Source: Kitasatospora sp. NBC_00374
GTDB lineage: Bacteria; Actinomycetota; Actinomycetes; Streptomycetales; Streptomycetaceae
Assembly (NCBI RefSeq): GCF_041434935.1
Contig: NZ_CP107964.1
Coordinates: forward strand, 5,997,001-6,061,000
Length of the DNA: 64,000 nucleotides
Direction: 5' to 3'
The notes under the pieces are model-generated. The model was not told where the DNA came from and did not search any database. It was given only the letters and a program-made list of their open reading frames with translations. Within the stretch, counting starts at the first letter, position 1. Each line of letters starts with the position of its first letter. The position numbers and the translations under genes are program-made. Shown here piece after piece: positions 16,199-25,681 of the stretch.

Positions 16199-16639
16199 AT
16201 GGGCAAGGTGCAGGCCGGCACGGAGCGCGTCTACCAGGCCACCCCCAAGCAGGTGTACGAGGCGCTGGCGGACTACACCACAGTCCGTCCCCGGCTGCTG
16301 CCGGCGCAGTACAGCGAGTACGAGGTGCGGGCGGGCGGCACCGGCGCCGGTACGCAGGTGCACTGGCGGCTGCAGGCGACCGAGAAGCGAGTCCGGGACT
16401 GCCTGTTCACGGTGACCGAGCCGAGCCCCGAGAAGCTGGTGGAGACCGACGCCAACTCCACCATGGTGATCACCTGGACGGTGTCGGCGGTCGGCGAGAG
16501 CGGCTCCCGGGTGAGCGTGGAGGCGAGCTGGCAGGGGGCCACCGGCATCGGTGGCTTCTTCGAGCGGACCTTCGCCCCGAAGGGCCTCAACCGGATCCAC
16601 GACGCGGTCCTCGCCAAGCTCGCGGACGAGCTGGCCTGA
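16199..16639 (+). CDS. SRPBCC (START/Bet v1 fold) family protein
   Basis: 146-residue single-domain protein of the polyketide-cyclase/dehydrase-like SRPBCC superfamily. The N terminus (TERVYQATPKQVYEALADY) and alternating strands ending in a long C-terminal helix (APKGLNRIHDAVLAKLADEL) match the fold, which binds hydrophobic ligands in a deep cavity. No catalytic residue can be assigned. Start ATG 16199 has AAGGAGAG nine bases upstream. It stands alone between the sigma locus and the exopolysaccharide locus. Confidence 0.85.
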   Translation: MGKVQAGTERVYQATPKQVYEALADYTTVRPRLLPAQYSEYEVRAGGTGAGTQVHWRLQATEKRVRDCLFTVTEPSPEKLVETDANSTMVITWTVSAVGESGSRVSVEASWQGATGIGGFFERTFAPKGLNRIHDAVLAKLADELA

Positions 16640-16797
16640 CCCGTCCGCGGCGTACCGGCCGACGGGCGGGCAGCGGCCCGGCAGCGGCCCGTACGTCCGT
16701 ACGCCAGCGGGGAACGCCCGTGCGGCCGGCGTGCCGTACGGGTGGCCCGGTTCCCCGGGACGGGTGAAGCGACCCCGGTCCGCAGCCCGCGCCGACC

Positions 16798-16803
16798 TAG
16801 GCT
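16798..16803 (+). promoter_or_regulatory. -10 element of glycosyltransferase gene (leaderless)
   Basis: TAGGCT with seven bases before GTG 16811. There is no Shine-Dalgarno sequence, so a leaderless transcript is likely. No good -35 is visible. Confidence 0.45.
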
Positions 16804-16810
16804 CGCGGCC

Positions 16811-17980
16811 GTGCGCATGACGATCCTTCATATCTCGCAGCCCGTGGACGGCGGAGTCGCCCGGGTGGTGGTGGACCTGGTCCGGGGCCAGCGGGAGGCG
16901 GGCTGCCGGGTCCTGGTGGCCTGCCCGCCCGGTGGCCGGCTGGCCGCCGAGGCCGCGGCCGCCGGGGCCCGGGTGCTGGACTGGCGGGCCGGGCGCTCGC
17001 CGGGCCCCGGCACGCCGGGGGAGGCGGCGCGGCTGCGCCGGATCGTCCGCGAGGTCGCCCCCGACGTGCTGCACCTGCACAGCGCGAAGGCGGGCCTGGC
17101 CGGCCGGCTGGCCGTCCGCGGCGCGGTGCCCACGGTGTTCCAGCCGCACGCCTGGTCCTTCGCCGCCGTCGGGGGGCCGCTGGCCGCCGCCTCGGTGCGC
17201 TGGGAGCGGTTCGCCACCCGATGGGCCCGGGTGCTGCTCTGCGTCAGCGAGCAGGAGCGGGTGGACGGGGTGGCCGCCGGGTTGGACGGCGGCTGGCGGG
17301 TGGTGCCCAACGGGGTGGACGTGCGGCACTTCGCCGTGGCCGACGCCGCCGCCCGGCGGGCCGCCCGGGCGGCGCTGGGCCTCGACCCGGTCGCCCCGCT
17401 CGCGGTCTGCGTGGGGCGGCTGTGCCGGCAGAAGGGTCAGGACGTCCTGCTGGACGCCTGGCCCGAGGTGGCGGCCGGGGTTCCGGCGGCCCGGCTGGCC
17501 CTGGTCGGCGGCGGGCCGGACGCCGCCGTGCTCGCGGAGCGGGTGCGCGCGTTGCCCGATCCGGCCGGGGTCCGGCTGGCGGGCGACGTGCCCGATCCCC
17601 GGCCGTGGCTGGCGGCGGCCGATCTGGTGGTCCTCCCGTCGCGCTGGGAGGGGATGGCGCTGGCCCCGCTGGAGGCGATGGCGACCGCCCGCCCGGTGCT
17701 GCTCTCGGACGTGCCGGGGGCTCGCGAGTGCCTGCCGCCGGGCGAGGCGGCGGCCGGCCTGGTGGCGCCGGGGGACCCGGCCGCGCTGGCGGCCCGGCTG
17801 GTGCGGGCACTGACCGATCCGGTCGGGTGCGAACGCCGTGGGGCCCTGGCCCGGGCGCACATGGTCGAGCGGCACGACATCCGGGAGGTGGTCCGGCAGG
17901 TGGCCGCCGTGTACGGCTCGCTGCTGCCGGGGGCGGTGGTGCCCGTGGGGTGTGGGCCCCGTGTCCCGGAGCGGTCCTGA
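16811..17980 (+). CDS. GT4-type glycosyltransferase
   Basis: 389-residue GT-B retaining glycosyltransferase. The N-terminal acceptor domain starts ILHISQPVDGGVARVVVDL; the C-terminal nucleotide-sugar domain has VVPNGVDVRHF, AVCVGRLCRQKGQDVLLDAW and the EX7E motif in EGMALAPLEAMATARPV. It would add a sugar to a lipid-linked intermediate at the cytoplasmic face. GTG 16811 is preferred to ATG 16817 because of the leaderless-type -10 at 16798-16803. It is separated from the rest of the polysaccharide genes by a 348-bp AT-richer region, so it may be a separate transcript of the same locus. Confidence 0.92.
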   Translation: MRMTILHISQPVDGGVARVVVDLVRGQREAGCRVLVACPPGGRLAAEAAAAGARVLDWRAGRSPGPGTPGEAARLRRIVREVAPDVLHLHSAKAGLAGRLAVRGAVPTVFQPHAWSFAAVGGPLAAASVRWERFATRWARVLLCVSEQERVDGVAAGLDGGWRVVPNGVDVRHFAVADAAARRAARAALGLDPVAPLAVCVGRLCRQKGQDVLLDAWPEVAAGVPAARLALVGGGPDAAVLAERVRALPDPAGVRLAGDVPDPRPWLAAADLVVLPSRWEGMALAPLEAMATARPVLLSDVPGARECLPPGEAAAGLVAPGDPAALAARLVRALTDPVGCERRGALARAHMVERHDIREVVRQVAAVYGSLLPGAVVPVGCGPRVPERS

Positions 17981-18328
17981 TCGTTTCTCAGACCGTGAAT
18001 GCCTGCCGCGAAGGTGCTGCCGTATTCGCACCTGACCCGCAGAGCTGAGGTTGATATCCGACAGTCTGACTAATGGGCAGGTGGAATGACATGGCAAGTC
18101 AACTTCCGCTGTTTCAGGCGGCGTTCGCTAATGTCTGATTTCGCCTGTTTCGTTCCAATTTCCCGCGGTCAATCCATCCGAGGTCGATCAGAGAAATGGC
18201 CGATAGCCGCCCGAGGCAGCAGGTGCTTACCCGGACCGCGTCCACCGGGCCGGGATCGCCGTGTCGGCGCGACCCCGGCTCCGGCTGTCCCGCCACGGCG
18301 GGTACACAGCAGGGGAGTTCGTGCGCTG
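17981..18328 (+). other. AT-richer leader before exopolysaccharide operon
   Basis: 348 bp with no gene. About 18000-18200 is clearly less GC-rich than its surroundings, with TTTC and TAATG runs. It contains an inverted repeat CAGGCG (18115-18120) / CGCCTG (18142-18147) and CTAATG twice (18069-18074, 18128-18133). I take it as the promoter and 5' leader of the operon beginning at 18329. Confidence 0.5.
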
Positions 18329-19831
18329 ATGACCATTGACCACGAGAGTGTGCCGCGGCCGGGCAGGTCCCTGCCGGCGCCGCGGCGGCTCGCCACCGGG
18401 CTGCTCGACCGGCCGGTGGGCCTCCGCGCCCGCTCCGCGCCGAGCCTCGGCCGGCACCGCAGGCCGTTCCGCTCCCGGGCCGCCCTGCCGCTCTCGCTGG
18501 TCGCCGTCGACAGCCTCGCGGTCTACGGTGCCCAGGCCGGCATCGCCGCCGCCGCCCCGGGCCTGCACCCGCTGGCCGGCGCCGCCGCCCTGATCCCCCT
18601 GCTGCTGCCGCTCAACCTCGCCGGCGGCCTCTACCGCAACCGGCTCAGCCTCTCCGCCCTGGACGAGGTGCCGGCCCTCACCGCCCGGGCCGCCGTGGCG
18701 ACCGCCTTCGCGGTCACCCTGGCCGGCTGCCTGAACGGCCACTGGCCCGACTTCGGCCCCGCCACCCCGTTGCGGCTCGCCGCCCTGGTGGCCGGCATCC
18801 TGCTGCTGGCCACCTGCGGCCGGGCATTCGCCTACCACCTGCTGCGCAAGGCCCGCCGCCGCCGCCCCAGCCCGGTCCTGGTCCTGGGCGCGGGCCACCT
18901 CGGCCAGCGGATCGCGGCCGCCCTCACCGAACGCCGGGAGTACGGGCTGCGCCCGATCGGCTACGTCGACCCCGACCCGGTCCTGCTCGCCGACGACGCC
19001 CGACTCCCGGTGCTCGGCGGCCGCGAGGTGCTGGAACGGGAGATCCGCCGGCACCGCATCCACCACGTGGTCGCCACCGAGGGCGCCGCCGACGAGGCCG
19101 AGACCGCCGCGGCCCTGCGCGACGCCGCCCGGCTCGGCTGCCAGGTCTGGCTGGTGCCCGCGCTGCGCGAGTACGGCCCACTCGGCCGTTTCCCCGCCGA
19201 CCACCTGTACGGCTTCCCCTGCCTGCCACTGGCCCGGGCGGCGATGCGCCGCCACGGCTGGCCCGCCAAGCGCGCCCTGGACATCGCCGCCGCCGGCCTC
19301 GGCCTGCTCGCGCTCTCCCCCCTGCTGGCCGTCTGCGCGGTGGCCGTCCGTTTCGACACCGGCCCCGGCGTGCTCTTCCGCCAGCAGCGCACCGGCCTGG
19401 ACGGCAAGGTGTTCACCGTCCTCAAGTTCCGCACCCTGCGCCCCAGCAACGAGCACGAGTCCGCGACCCGCTGGAACATCTCCCAGGACCACCGGATGGG
19501 CGCCGTCGGCCGCCTGCTGCGCCGCAGCTCGATGGACGAGCTCCCGCAGCTGTGGAACGTGCTGCGCGGCGACATGAGCCTGGTCGGCCCCCGGCCCGAG
19601 CGCCCGTACTTCGTGATGCGCTTCGGCCAGGCCTACCCCGAGTACGCCGACCGCCACCGGGTGCCGGTCGGACTCACCGGCCTGGCCCAGGTGAACGGTC
19701 TGCGCGGCGACACCTCGATCGAGGACCGGGCCCGCTTCGACAACCGCTACATCGAGGGCTGGAGCCTGTGGCAGGACGCCAAGATCCTGCTCCGCACCGC
19801 CGCCCTGATGCTGCACCCGGACGGGAGCTGA
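18329..19831 (+). CDS. Polyprenyl-phosphate sugar phosphotransferase (initiating enzyme)
   Basis: 500-residue polyisoprenyl-phosphate hexose-1-phosphate transferase of the WbaP/CpsE type; it loads the first sugar phosphate on undecaprenyl phosphate. Four N-terminal membrane segments (about residues 50-165) precede a Rossmann-like domain (VLVLGAGHLGQRIAAAL near 192) and the C-terminal bacterial sugar transferase domain from about 310: LDIAAAGLGLLAL helix, FTVLKFRTLR, RSSMDELPQLWNVLRG, MSLVGPRPERPYF and LTGLAQVNGLRG. ATG 18329 has GGGGAG about 12 bases upstream. It heads a tight eight-gene run that ends with the FemAB-like gene. Confidence 0.95.
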   Translation: MTIDHESVPRPGRSLPAPRRLATGLLDRPVGLRARSAPSLGRHRRPFRSRAALPLSLVAVDSLAVYGAQAGIAAAAPGLHPLAGAAALIPLLLPLNLAGGLYRNRLSLSALDEVPALTARAAVATAFAVTLAGCLNGHWPDFGPATPLRLAALVAGILLLATCGRAFAYHLLRKARRRRPSPVLVLGAGHLGQRIAAALTERREYGLRPIGYVDPDPVLLADDARLPVLGGREVLEREIRRHRIHHVVATEGAADEAETAAALRDAARLGCQVWLVPALREYGPLGRFPADHLYGFPCLPLARAAMRRHGWPAKRALDIAAAGLGLLALSPLLAVCAVAVRFDTGPGVLFRQQRTGLDGKVFTVLKFRTLRPSNEHESATRWNISQDHRMGAVGRLLRRSSMDELPQLWNVLRGDMSLVGPRPERPYFVMRFGQAYPEYADRHRVPVGLTGLAQVNGLRGDTSIEDRARFDNRYIEGWSLWQDAKILLRTAALMLHPDGS

Positions 19832-19832
19832 G

Positions 19833-21170
19833 ATGGCGCTCACCCTCCAGCGGCCCTCCCCGGCCGGAGGCCTGACCGTACGTCGGACGGCCGGAATAGT
19901 GACCGCGCGGCCCAGCCTGCTGGCCGCCGCCACCGTCCTGTTGGTCTGCCTGCCGACCGGCGAGAAGGACGTCACCGCGGCCGTCCACGTCACCGCGGCG
20001 GACCTGGCCTCGCTGGCCCTCGTCGCGGTCACCGCGCTCGACCTGCTGCGCGGCCGCACCCGCCGCCTGGACCGCACGGCCGCGCTGCTCCTCGGCGGCA
20101 TCGTGCTGGCGGCCGCCGCCGCCACCGTCACCTCGATCGAGCCGAGCACCAGCCTCACCGGTTTCGTCCGGCTTCTCCAGGTCTTCGTCCTCGTCCCCGC
20201 CGCCGTGGTGTGCTCGCTGCGGGACCGCCGCGACCAGCGGATCGTGCTCGGCTCCTTCGTCGCCGCCGCGCTGGTCCAGGGCGTGGTCGGCGCCCACCAG
20301 TACCTCACCCGCACCGGCGCCTCCTACACCGGGCAGCCGATCCGGGCGGTCGGCACCTTCGGCGCACTGGACATCATGGGGATGTCCACCGTCGTCAGCT
20401 TCGGCCTGCTCGCCGCGCTGGCGCTCGCCCTCGGGGAGCGCGGCCCGGGCGGCAGCCGCCGGCTGCGGCTGGCGACGACCGGCGCCGCGGCCTTCCTGGC
20501 CTTCCCGCTCGCGGTCTCGTTCAGCCGCGGCAGCTGGATCGCCTGCGCGGTCGCCGCCACCGTCCTGCTGCTGCGTGCCGACGCCCGGCTCGCCGCCCGG
20601 GCCGCCGTGCTCGCGGCGGCGGCCGCCGTGGTGCTGGTCGGCGGCCTCGGGCTCGGCGCCTCCGGCGTCACCGACCGGCTCACCAGCATCGGCTCGGTCT
20701 CCGCGGCCCCCGACCAGTCCGTCAGCGACCGCTACGACCTGTGGACCACCGCCGGCCGGATCTGGCAGGACCACCCGGTCACCGGGGCCGGCCCCAAGGC
20801 CTTCCAGCGGCTGCGCGACAGCCACGCCCCGTTGCGGCTGTCCTCCGGCAGCGACGCGGCCGACGCCACCATCGGCTTCCAGCGCGAACCGCTGCTCTCC
20901 CCGCACAACATGTACTTCCTGGTGCTCAGCGAGCAGGGCCTGGTCGGCGTCGTCGCCTACCTGGCGCTCTTCCTCACGCTGCTGACCGGCTGCCTGCGCC
21001 GGGCCGGCGGCCCCGCCCTCGCAGCCCTCGCCCTGCTCGCCTGGGTGACGGTCGACTTCCTGTACGCCGACATCGGCGGCACCACCACGGTGCTCACCTC
21101 GGTGGTGCTGGGCCTCGCCGCCCGGTCCGCCCTGCCCGGACCGGACTCCCGCGGAGCGTACGCCGAATGA
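19833..21170 (+). CDS. O-antigen ligase/polymerase-like (Wzy) membrane protein
   Basis: 445-residue polytopic membrane protein, roughly 11-12 hydrophobic segments. It belongs to the O-antigen ligase/Wzy_C group: a long periplasm-side loop between about residues 285 and 365 includes SVSDRYDLWTTAGRIWQDHPVTGAGP and the following SPHNMYFLVLSEQGLVG, which carry the conserved Arg and His of this family. It would polymerise or ligate lipid-linked repeat units outside the membrane. Its ATG is 1 bp after the stop of the sugar transferase gene, implying translational coupling. Confidence 0.9.
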   Translation: MALTLQRPSPAGGLTVRRTAGIVTARPSLLAAATVLLVCLPTGEKDVTAAVHVTAADLASLALVAVTALDLLRGRTRRLDRTAALLLGGIVLAAAAATVTSIEPSTSLTGFVRLLQVFVLVPAAVVCSLRDRRDQRIVLGSFVAAALVQGVVGAHQYLTRTGASYTGQPIRAVGTFGALDIMGMSTVVSFGLLAALALALGERGPGGSRRLRLATTGAAAFLAFPLAVSFSRGSWIACAVAATVLLLRADARLAARAAVLAAAAAVVLVGGLGLGASGVTDRLTSIGSVSAAPDQSVSDRYDLWTTAGRIWQDHPVTGAGPKAFQRLRDSHAPLRLSSGSDAADATIGFQREPLLSPHNMYFLVLSEQGLVGVVAYLALFLTLLTGCLRRAGGPALAALALLAWVTVDFLYADIGGTTTVLTSVVLGLAARSALPGPDSRGAYAE

Positions 21171-22897
21171 CCACCGACCAACCCGCCCGAGCGGTCGTCG
21201 CGGGGATCCCGCCGGCCCGCTCGGCCGAGACCGGCCCGCCCGGTCCGGCCCACGCGGCACCGGCCCGCCGGGGCTTCCTGGCCAAGGCCTTCGGGGTCAC
21301 CGCCCTGCTGAGCGCGGCCGGTTCGGCCTGCGGGCTGCTGCGCGACCTGCTGCTGGCCCGCTACTTCGGCGCCGACCAGGGCACCGACGCCTTCCTGGTG
21401 GCCTGGACGGTCCCCGAGACGGCCGCGCCGCTGCTGATCGAGGACGCGATGGCGTTCCTCATGGTGCCGGCCTTCAGCCTGGCCCTGGTGCTGCGCGAGG
21501 AACGCCCCCACGGACCGGACCCGGTACGGCAGTTGGTGCGCTCCACGCTGCCCTGGCTGCTGCTCGCCCTAAGCGCCCTGTCGGCCGCGGCGGCCCTCGG
21601 CGCCCCGCAGCTGGTCGCCCTGCTCGCCCCCGGACTGGCCGACCCCCAGCTCGCCGTCACCTGTACCAGGATCACGGCCTTCACCGTGCTGCCGTTCGGT
21701 GTGGCCGGCTACCTCGGCTCGGCCCTGCGCGCGCACCACCGGTTCACCGCCCCGGCCGCCATCTACGTCGCCTACAACCTCGGCATCCTCGCCGTGCTGT
21801 TGACCTGCCAGGCGGTCTGGGGCGTGCGCTCGGCCGCCCTCGGGGTCGTCCTCGGCAGTCTGCTGATGGCCGGTGTCCTGATCGGCCCGTTCCTCGGCCG
21901 GCTGCGCTCCGGCCGCCGGGGCCCGGCCGCCCGCGGCACGCCCGGCCAGGGCCTGGTGCTGATCCCGCTGGCGATGCTGCCGGTGGCCGCCTTCACGCTC
22001 ACCCGCCAGGCACAGGTCTTCATCGAGCGCTATCTCGGCTCCGGGCTTCCGGCGGGCACCATCTCGCACCTCAACTACGCCACGAAGGTCTCCCAACTCG
22101 CCATGACGGCAGGCATCCTGATCGTCACGGTGACCTTCCCGCTGGTCGCCAGGGCGCTCGCCGCCGGCGACCTGGCGACGGCCCGCGACCGGGTCGAGAA
22201 GGACCTCGGGCAGGCCACCGCCGTGGTCCTGCTGGGCACGGCCTTCCTGATGGCCTGCGCCCCCTCGGTGGTCGCCCTGCTCTTCCAGCGCGGGGCCTTC
22301 GGCCCGCACGACACCGGCGCCACCGCCGCCGTCATCCGGGTCTACAGCTTCGGTCTGCCGGCCCAGGCGATGATCGGCGTGCTGGTCCGGCCGTACTTCT
22401 CGCTGCGGCCGGTGGTCCGCCGGGCCGACGACCCGCAGAGCGACGACGGCGGCCGGCGGCTGCTCGACTGGTACCCGGTCGCCGCGATGACCCTCGGGCT
22501 GCTGGTCACGGTCGGTGTCGGCCTCGCCGCGACCCCCCGGTACGGCGCACCGGGCCTGGCCGCGGGCAATGCGGCCGGCATCACCACCACGGCCGCCCTG
22601 CTGCTGCGCGGCCTGCTGCTGCGCGGCATCGCGCTGCGCCTGCGCCGGGTGCTCGCCGGGCAGGCCAGACTGCTGGCCGCCGCCGTGGCCGCGGCCGCGG
22701 TCGGGGTGCCGGCCGGCGGGCTGGCCGGCAACCCGCTGGTGTCGACGCTGCTCGGCGGCGCCGCCGTGGTCCTCGCCTTCGCCGCGCTCGGCGCCGCGCT
22801 CGGCGCGGCCGAGGTGCGCGGCCCCGTCCTCGCCCTCGGCAGAGCGCTGTACCCCCCTGCCACGGCCGCTGAAGGGAAGCTGCCCCATGGACGCTGA
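21167..22897 (+). CDS. MurJ/MviN-like lipid-linked oligosaccharide flippase
   Basis: 576-residue MOP-superfamily flippase with about 13-14 membrane helices. The MurJ-like signature is seen in GFLAKAFGVTALLSAAGSACGLLRDLLLARYFGADQ (N-terminal pair of helices; residues 35-70), GVRSAALGVVLGSLL and FQRGAFGPHDTGATA. Inside a polysaccharide operon it most likely plays the Wzx part, moving the lipid-linked repeat unit across the membrane, rather than lipid II. The start ATG overlaps the preceding stop (ATGA). The reading frame extends far upstream in the ORF sense, but that part is the shadow of the Wzy gene. Confidence 0.92.
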   Translation: MTTDQPARAVVAGIPPARSAETGPPGPAHAAPARRGFLAKAFGVTALLSAAGSACGLLRDLLLARYFGADQGTDAFLVAWTVPETAAPLLIEDAMAFLMVPAFSLALVLREERPHGPDPVRQLVRSTLPWLLLALSALSAAAALGAPQLVALLAPGLADPQLAVTCTRITAFTVLPFGVAGYLGSALRAHHRFTAPAAIYVAYNLGILAVLLTCQAVWGVRSAALGVVLGSLLMAGVLIGPFLGRLRSGRRGPAARGTPGQGLVLIPLAMLPVAAFTLTRQAQVFIERYLGSGLPAGTISHLNYATKVSQLAMTAGILIVTVTFPLVARALAAGDLATARDRVEKDLGQATAVVLLGTAFLMACAPSVVALLFQRGAFGPHDTGATAAVIRVYSFGLPAQAMIGVLVRPYFSLRPVVRRADDPQSDDGGRRLLDWYPVAAMTLGLLVTVGVGLAATPRYGAPGLAAGNAAGITTTAALLLRGLLLRGIALRLRRVLAGQARLLAAAVAAAAVGVPAGGLAGNPLVSTLLGGAAVVLAFAALGAALGAAEVRGPVLALGRALYPPATAAEGKLPHGR

Positions 22898-23687
22898 ACT
22901 CGCCCGGCATCCGCACCCACCGGCCCGGTCGACGGCCCCGGGGCCGGCGCCCTGGATCCTGATGTACCACTCGGTGGCCGACGAGGAGGAGGACCCGTAC
23001 CTGCTCACCGTCAGCCCCCAGCGGTTCGCCGCCCAGATGGACTGGCTGCACCGCACCGGCCGGCGCGGCGTCAGCGTCCGCGAGCTGCTGCACGCGCAGA
23101 CCCACGGCGACGCCGCCGGCCTGGTCGGCCTGACCTTCGACGACGGGTACGCGGACTTCGCCCGGCACGCCGTCCCGGTGCTCCGCGAGTTCGGCTTCAC
23201 CGCCACCGCGTACGTGGTGCCCGACCTGCTCGGTACCGAGAACGGCTGGGACGTGGAAGGCCCGCGCAAGAAACTGCTCACCGTCGAGCAGGTCGCCGAA
23301 CTCGCCTCCGCGGGCTGGGAGATCGGCTCGCACGGCCTCGGCCACCAGGCGCTGACCGGGCTGCCCGCAGACCTGCTCGCCACCCAGTGCCGGGAGAGCC
23401 GCCGGGCCCTGGAGGAGCTGGTCGGCGGCCCGGTCACCGGCTTCTGCTACCCGTACGGCGCGGTCGACCTGCCTGCCACCCTGGCCGTCCGGGACGCCGG
23501 CTACGACTACGCCTGCGCGATCGAGCACTCCCTGCTGACCGGCCGGTTCGCGCTGCCGCGCTGCTACGTCGGCGACCGCGACGGCGCCCTGCGGCTGCTG
23601 GCCAAGGTCGGCCGGCACCGACTGCGCGACGCCGTCACCGGACTGCGCCGCACCACCCTGGTCCGCCAGCACGGGGAGTCCTGGTGA
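22887..23687 (+). CDS. Polysaccharide deacetylase (CE4)
   Basis: 266-residue NodB-type carbohydrate esterase. The metal triad is present: Asp-Asp in LTFDDGYADF, and the two His in GSHGLGHQAL; the substrate-site motif FCYPYGAVD and a Tyr/His-containing MYHSVADEEEDPY N terminus also match. No signal peptide or membrane anchor is visible, so it probably acts on the cytoplasmic lipid-linked intermediate or is exported by another route. It overlaps the flippase gene by 11 bp. It would remove N-acetyl groups, suggesting an amino-sugar-containing polymer. Confidence 0.93.
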   Translation: MDAELARHPHPPARSTAPGPAPWILMYHSVADEEEDPYLLTVSPQRFAAQMDWLHRTGRRGVSVRELLHAQTHGDAAGLVGLTFDDGYADFARHAVPVLREFGFTATAYVVPDLLGTENGWDVEGPRKKLLTVEQVAELASAGWEIGSHGLGHQALTGLPADLLATQCRESRRALEELVGGPVTGFCYPYGAVDLPATLAVRDAGYDYACAIEHSLLTGRFALPRCYVGDRDGALRLLAKVGRHRLRDAVTGLRRTTLVRQHGESW

Positions 23688-24880
23688 AGGTCCTGCACGT
23701 GATCACCGGCCTCGCCTCCGGCGGCGCCGAGCGACAGCTCCTGCTGATGCTGCGCCACCTGCCCCGCGAGCACCACTGCGAGGTGGCCACCCTCACCAAC
23801 CCCGGCACGGTCGCCACCGCGCTGCGCGCCGACGGGGTCACCGTCCACGACCTCGCGATGCGCGGCAACCGCGACCTCGCCGTGCTGCCCCGGCTGACCC
23901 GGCTGATCCGCTCCGGCGGCTACGACCTGGTGCACACCCACCTCTACCGGGCCGGCCTGTACGGCCGGCTGGCGGCCCGGCTGGCCGGGGTCCGTCCGGT
24001 GGTCGCCACCGAGCACTCACTGCACGCCGGGGTGATCGAGGGCCGTCCGACCTCCCGGGGTGTGCGCGCGCTCTACCTCGCCGCCGAGCGGCTCGGCAGC
24101 GTCACCGTCGCCGTCTCCGGCCAGGTCGCCGGCACGCTCGCCGACTGGGGCGTGCCGCCGGCCCGCGTCCACCTGCTGCCGAACGGGATCGACGCCGCCG
24201 CGTACCTGCTGCCGACCGCCTCCCGGGCCGCCCTGCGGCAGAACCTCCGCACCGCCCTGGGCCTGCCCCAGCAGGCCTGGGTGGTCGGCGGGGTGGGGCG
24301 GCTGGTGCCGGGCAAACGGTTCGAGGTGCTGGTCGACGCGCTGGTCGAACTGCGCGCCGAGGCCGAACGCCACCCCGCGCTGCGCGAGCCCCGGCTGCTG
24401 CTGGTCGGCGCCGGCCCCGAGCAGACCGCCCTGGAACGGCGGGCCGAACGGCTCGGCGTGCGCGACGCCGTGCTGTTCACCGGGGAACGCGAGGACGTGC
24501 CCGAGCTGCTCACCGCGATCGACGTGCTGGCCGCACCCTCGGCCGGGGAGACCTTCGGCCTGACGGTGCTGGAGGCGCTCGCCGCCGGGCTACCGGTCCG
24601 GCACAGCGCCTGCCCGGCCCTCGACGAGCTCGACCCGCAGGCCGCCCCCGAGGCCGTCCGGCTGCCGTCCGAGGCCGCCGCCTACACGGCCGCGCTGCGC
24701 GGGCTGTGGGCCCGGCGCAGCGCCGCGCTGCCGCAGCCGCCCGCCGTCCGGCACTACGACATCGCCCGGATCGCCGCCGATCTGGGCCGACTCTACGACC
24801 GCCTCGGTCCGCCCGCCGACGGTCCGCCCGCCGACGGCCTGGCCGCCCGCCCCCGCCGGGCCGTCGCCGACCGGGTCTGA
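23684..24880 (+). CDS. GT4-type glycosyltransferase
   Basis: 398-residue GT-B glycosyltransferase. It begins KVLHVITGLASGGAERQLLLM, the typical GT4 acceptor-loop start, then LVHTHLYRAGLYGRLAA, LLPNGIDAAAY, GVGRLVPGKRFEVLVDAL and the EX7E motif AGETFGLTVLEALAAGLPV. The last 20 residues contain a small repeat (GPPADGPPADG). The GTG start overlaps the deacetylase stop (GTGA). With the enzyme at 16811 only two transferases are present besides the initiating one, implying a repeat unit of about three sugars unless genes elsewhere add more. Confidence 0.93.
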   Translation: MKVLHVITGLASGGAERQLLLMLRHLPREHHCEVATLTNPGTVATALRADGVTVHDLAMRGNRDLAVLPRLTRLIRSGGYDLVHTHLYRAGLYGRLAARLAGVRPVVATEHSLHAGVIEGRPTSRGVRALYLAAERLGSVTVAVSGQVAGTLADWGVPPARVHLLPNGIDAAAYLLPTASRAALRQNLRTALGLPQQAWVVGGVGRLVPGKRFEVLVDALVELRAEAERHPALREPRLLLVGAGPEQTALERRAERLGVRDAVLFTGEREDVPELLTAIDVLAAPSAGETFGLTVLEALAAGLPVRHSACPALDELDPQAAPEAVRLPSEAAAYTAALRGLWARRSAALPQPPAVRHYDIARIAADLGRLYDRLGPPADGPPADGLAARPRRAVADRV

Positions 24881-24946
24881 ACCAACCAACCGCCAGTGCG
24901 CAGCGGCCCGGTGGCACCACCGCTGCGTCGATCCAAGGAGCTACCG

Positions 24947-25677
<731 letters not shown>

Positions 25678-25681
<4 letters not shown>

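Noticed and set aside
18227..20314. Minus-strand ORF of 695 codons over the sugar transferase and Wzy genes
   Set aside because: Shadow frame, Ala/Gly/Gln-rich, no family.
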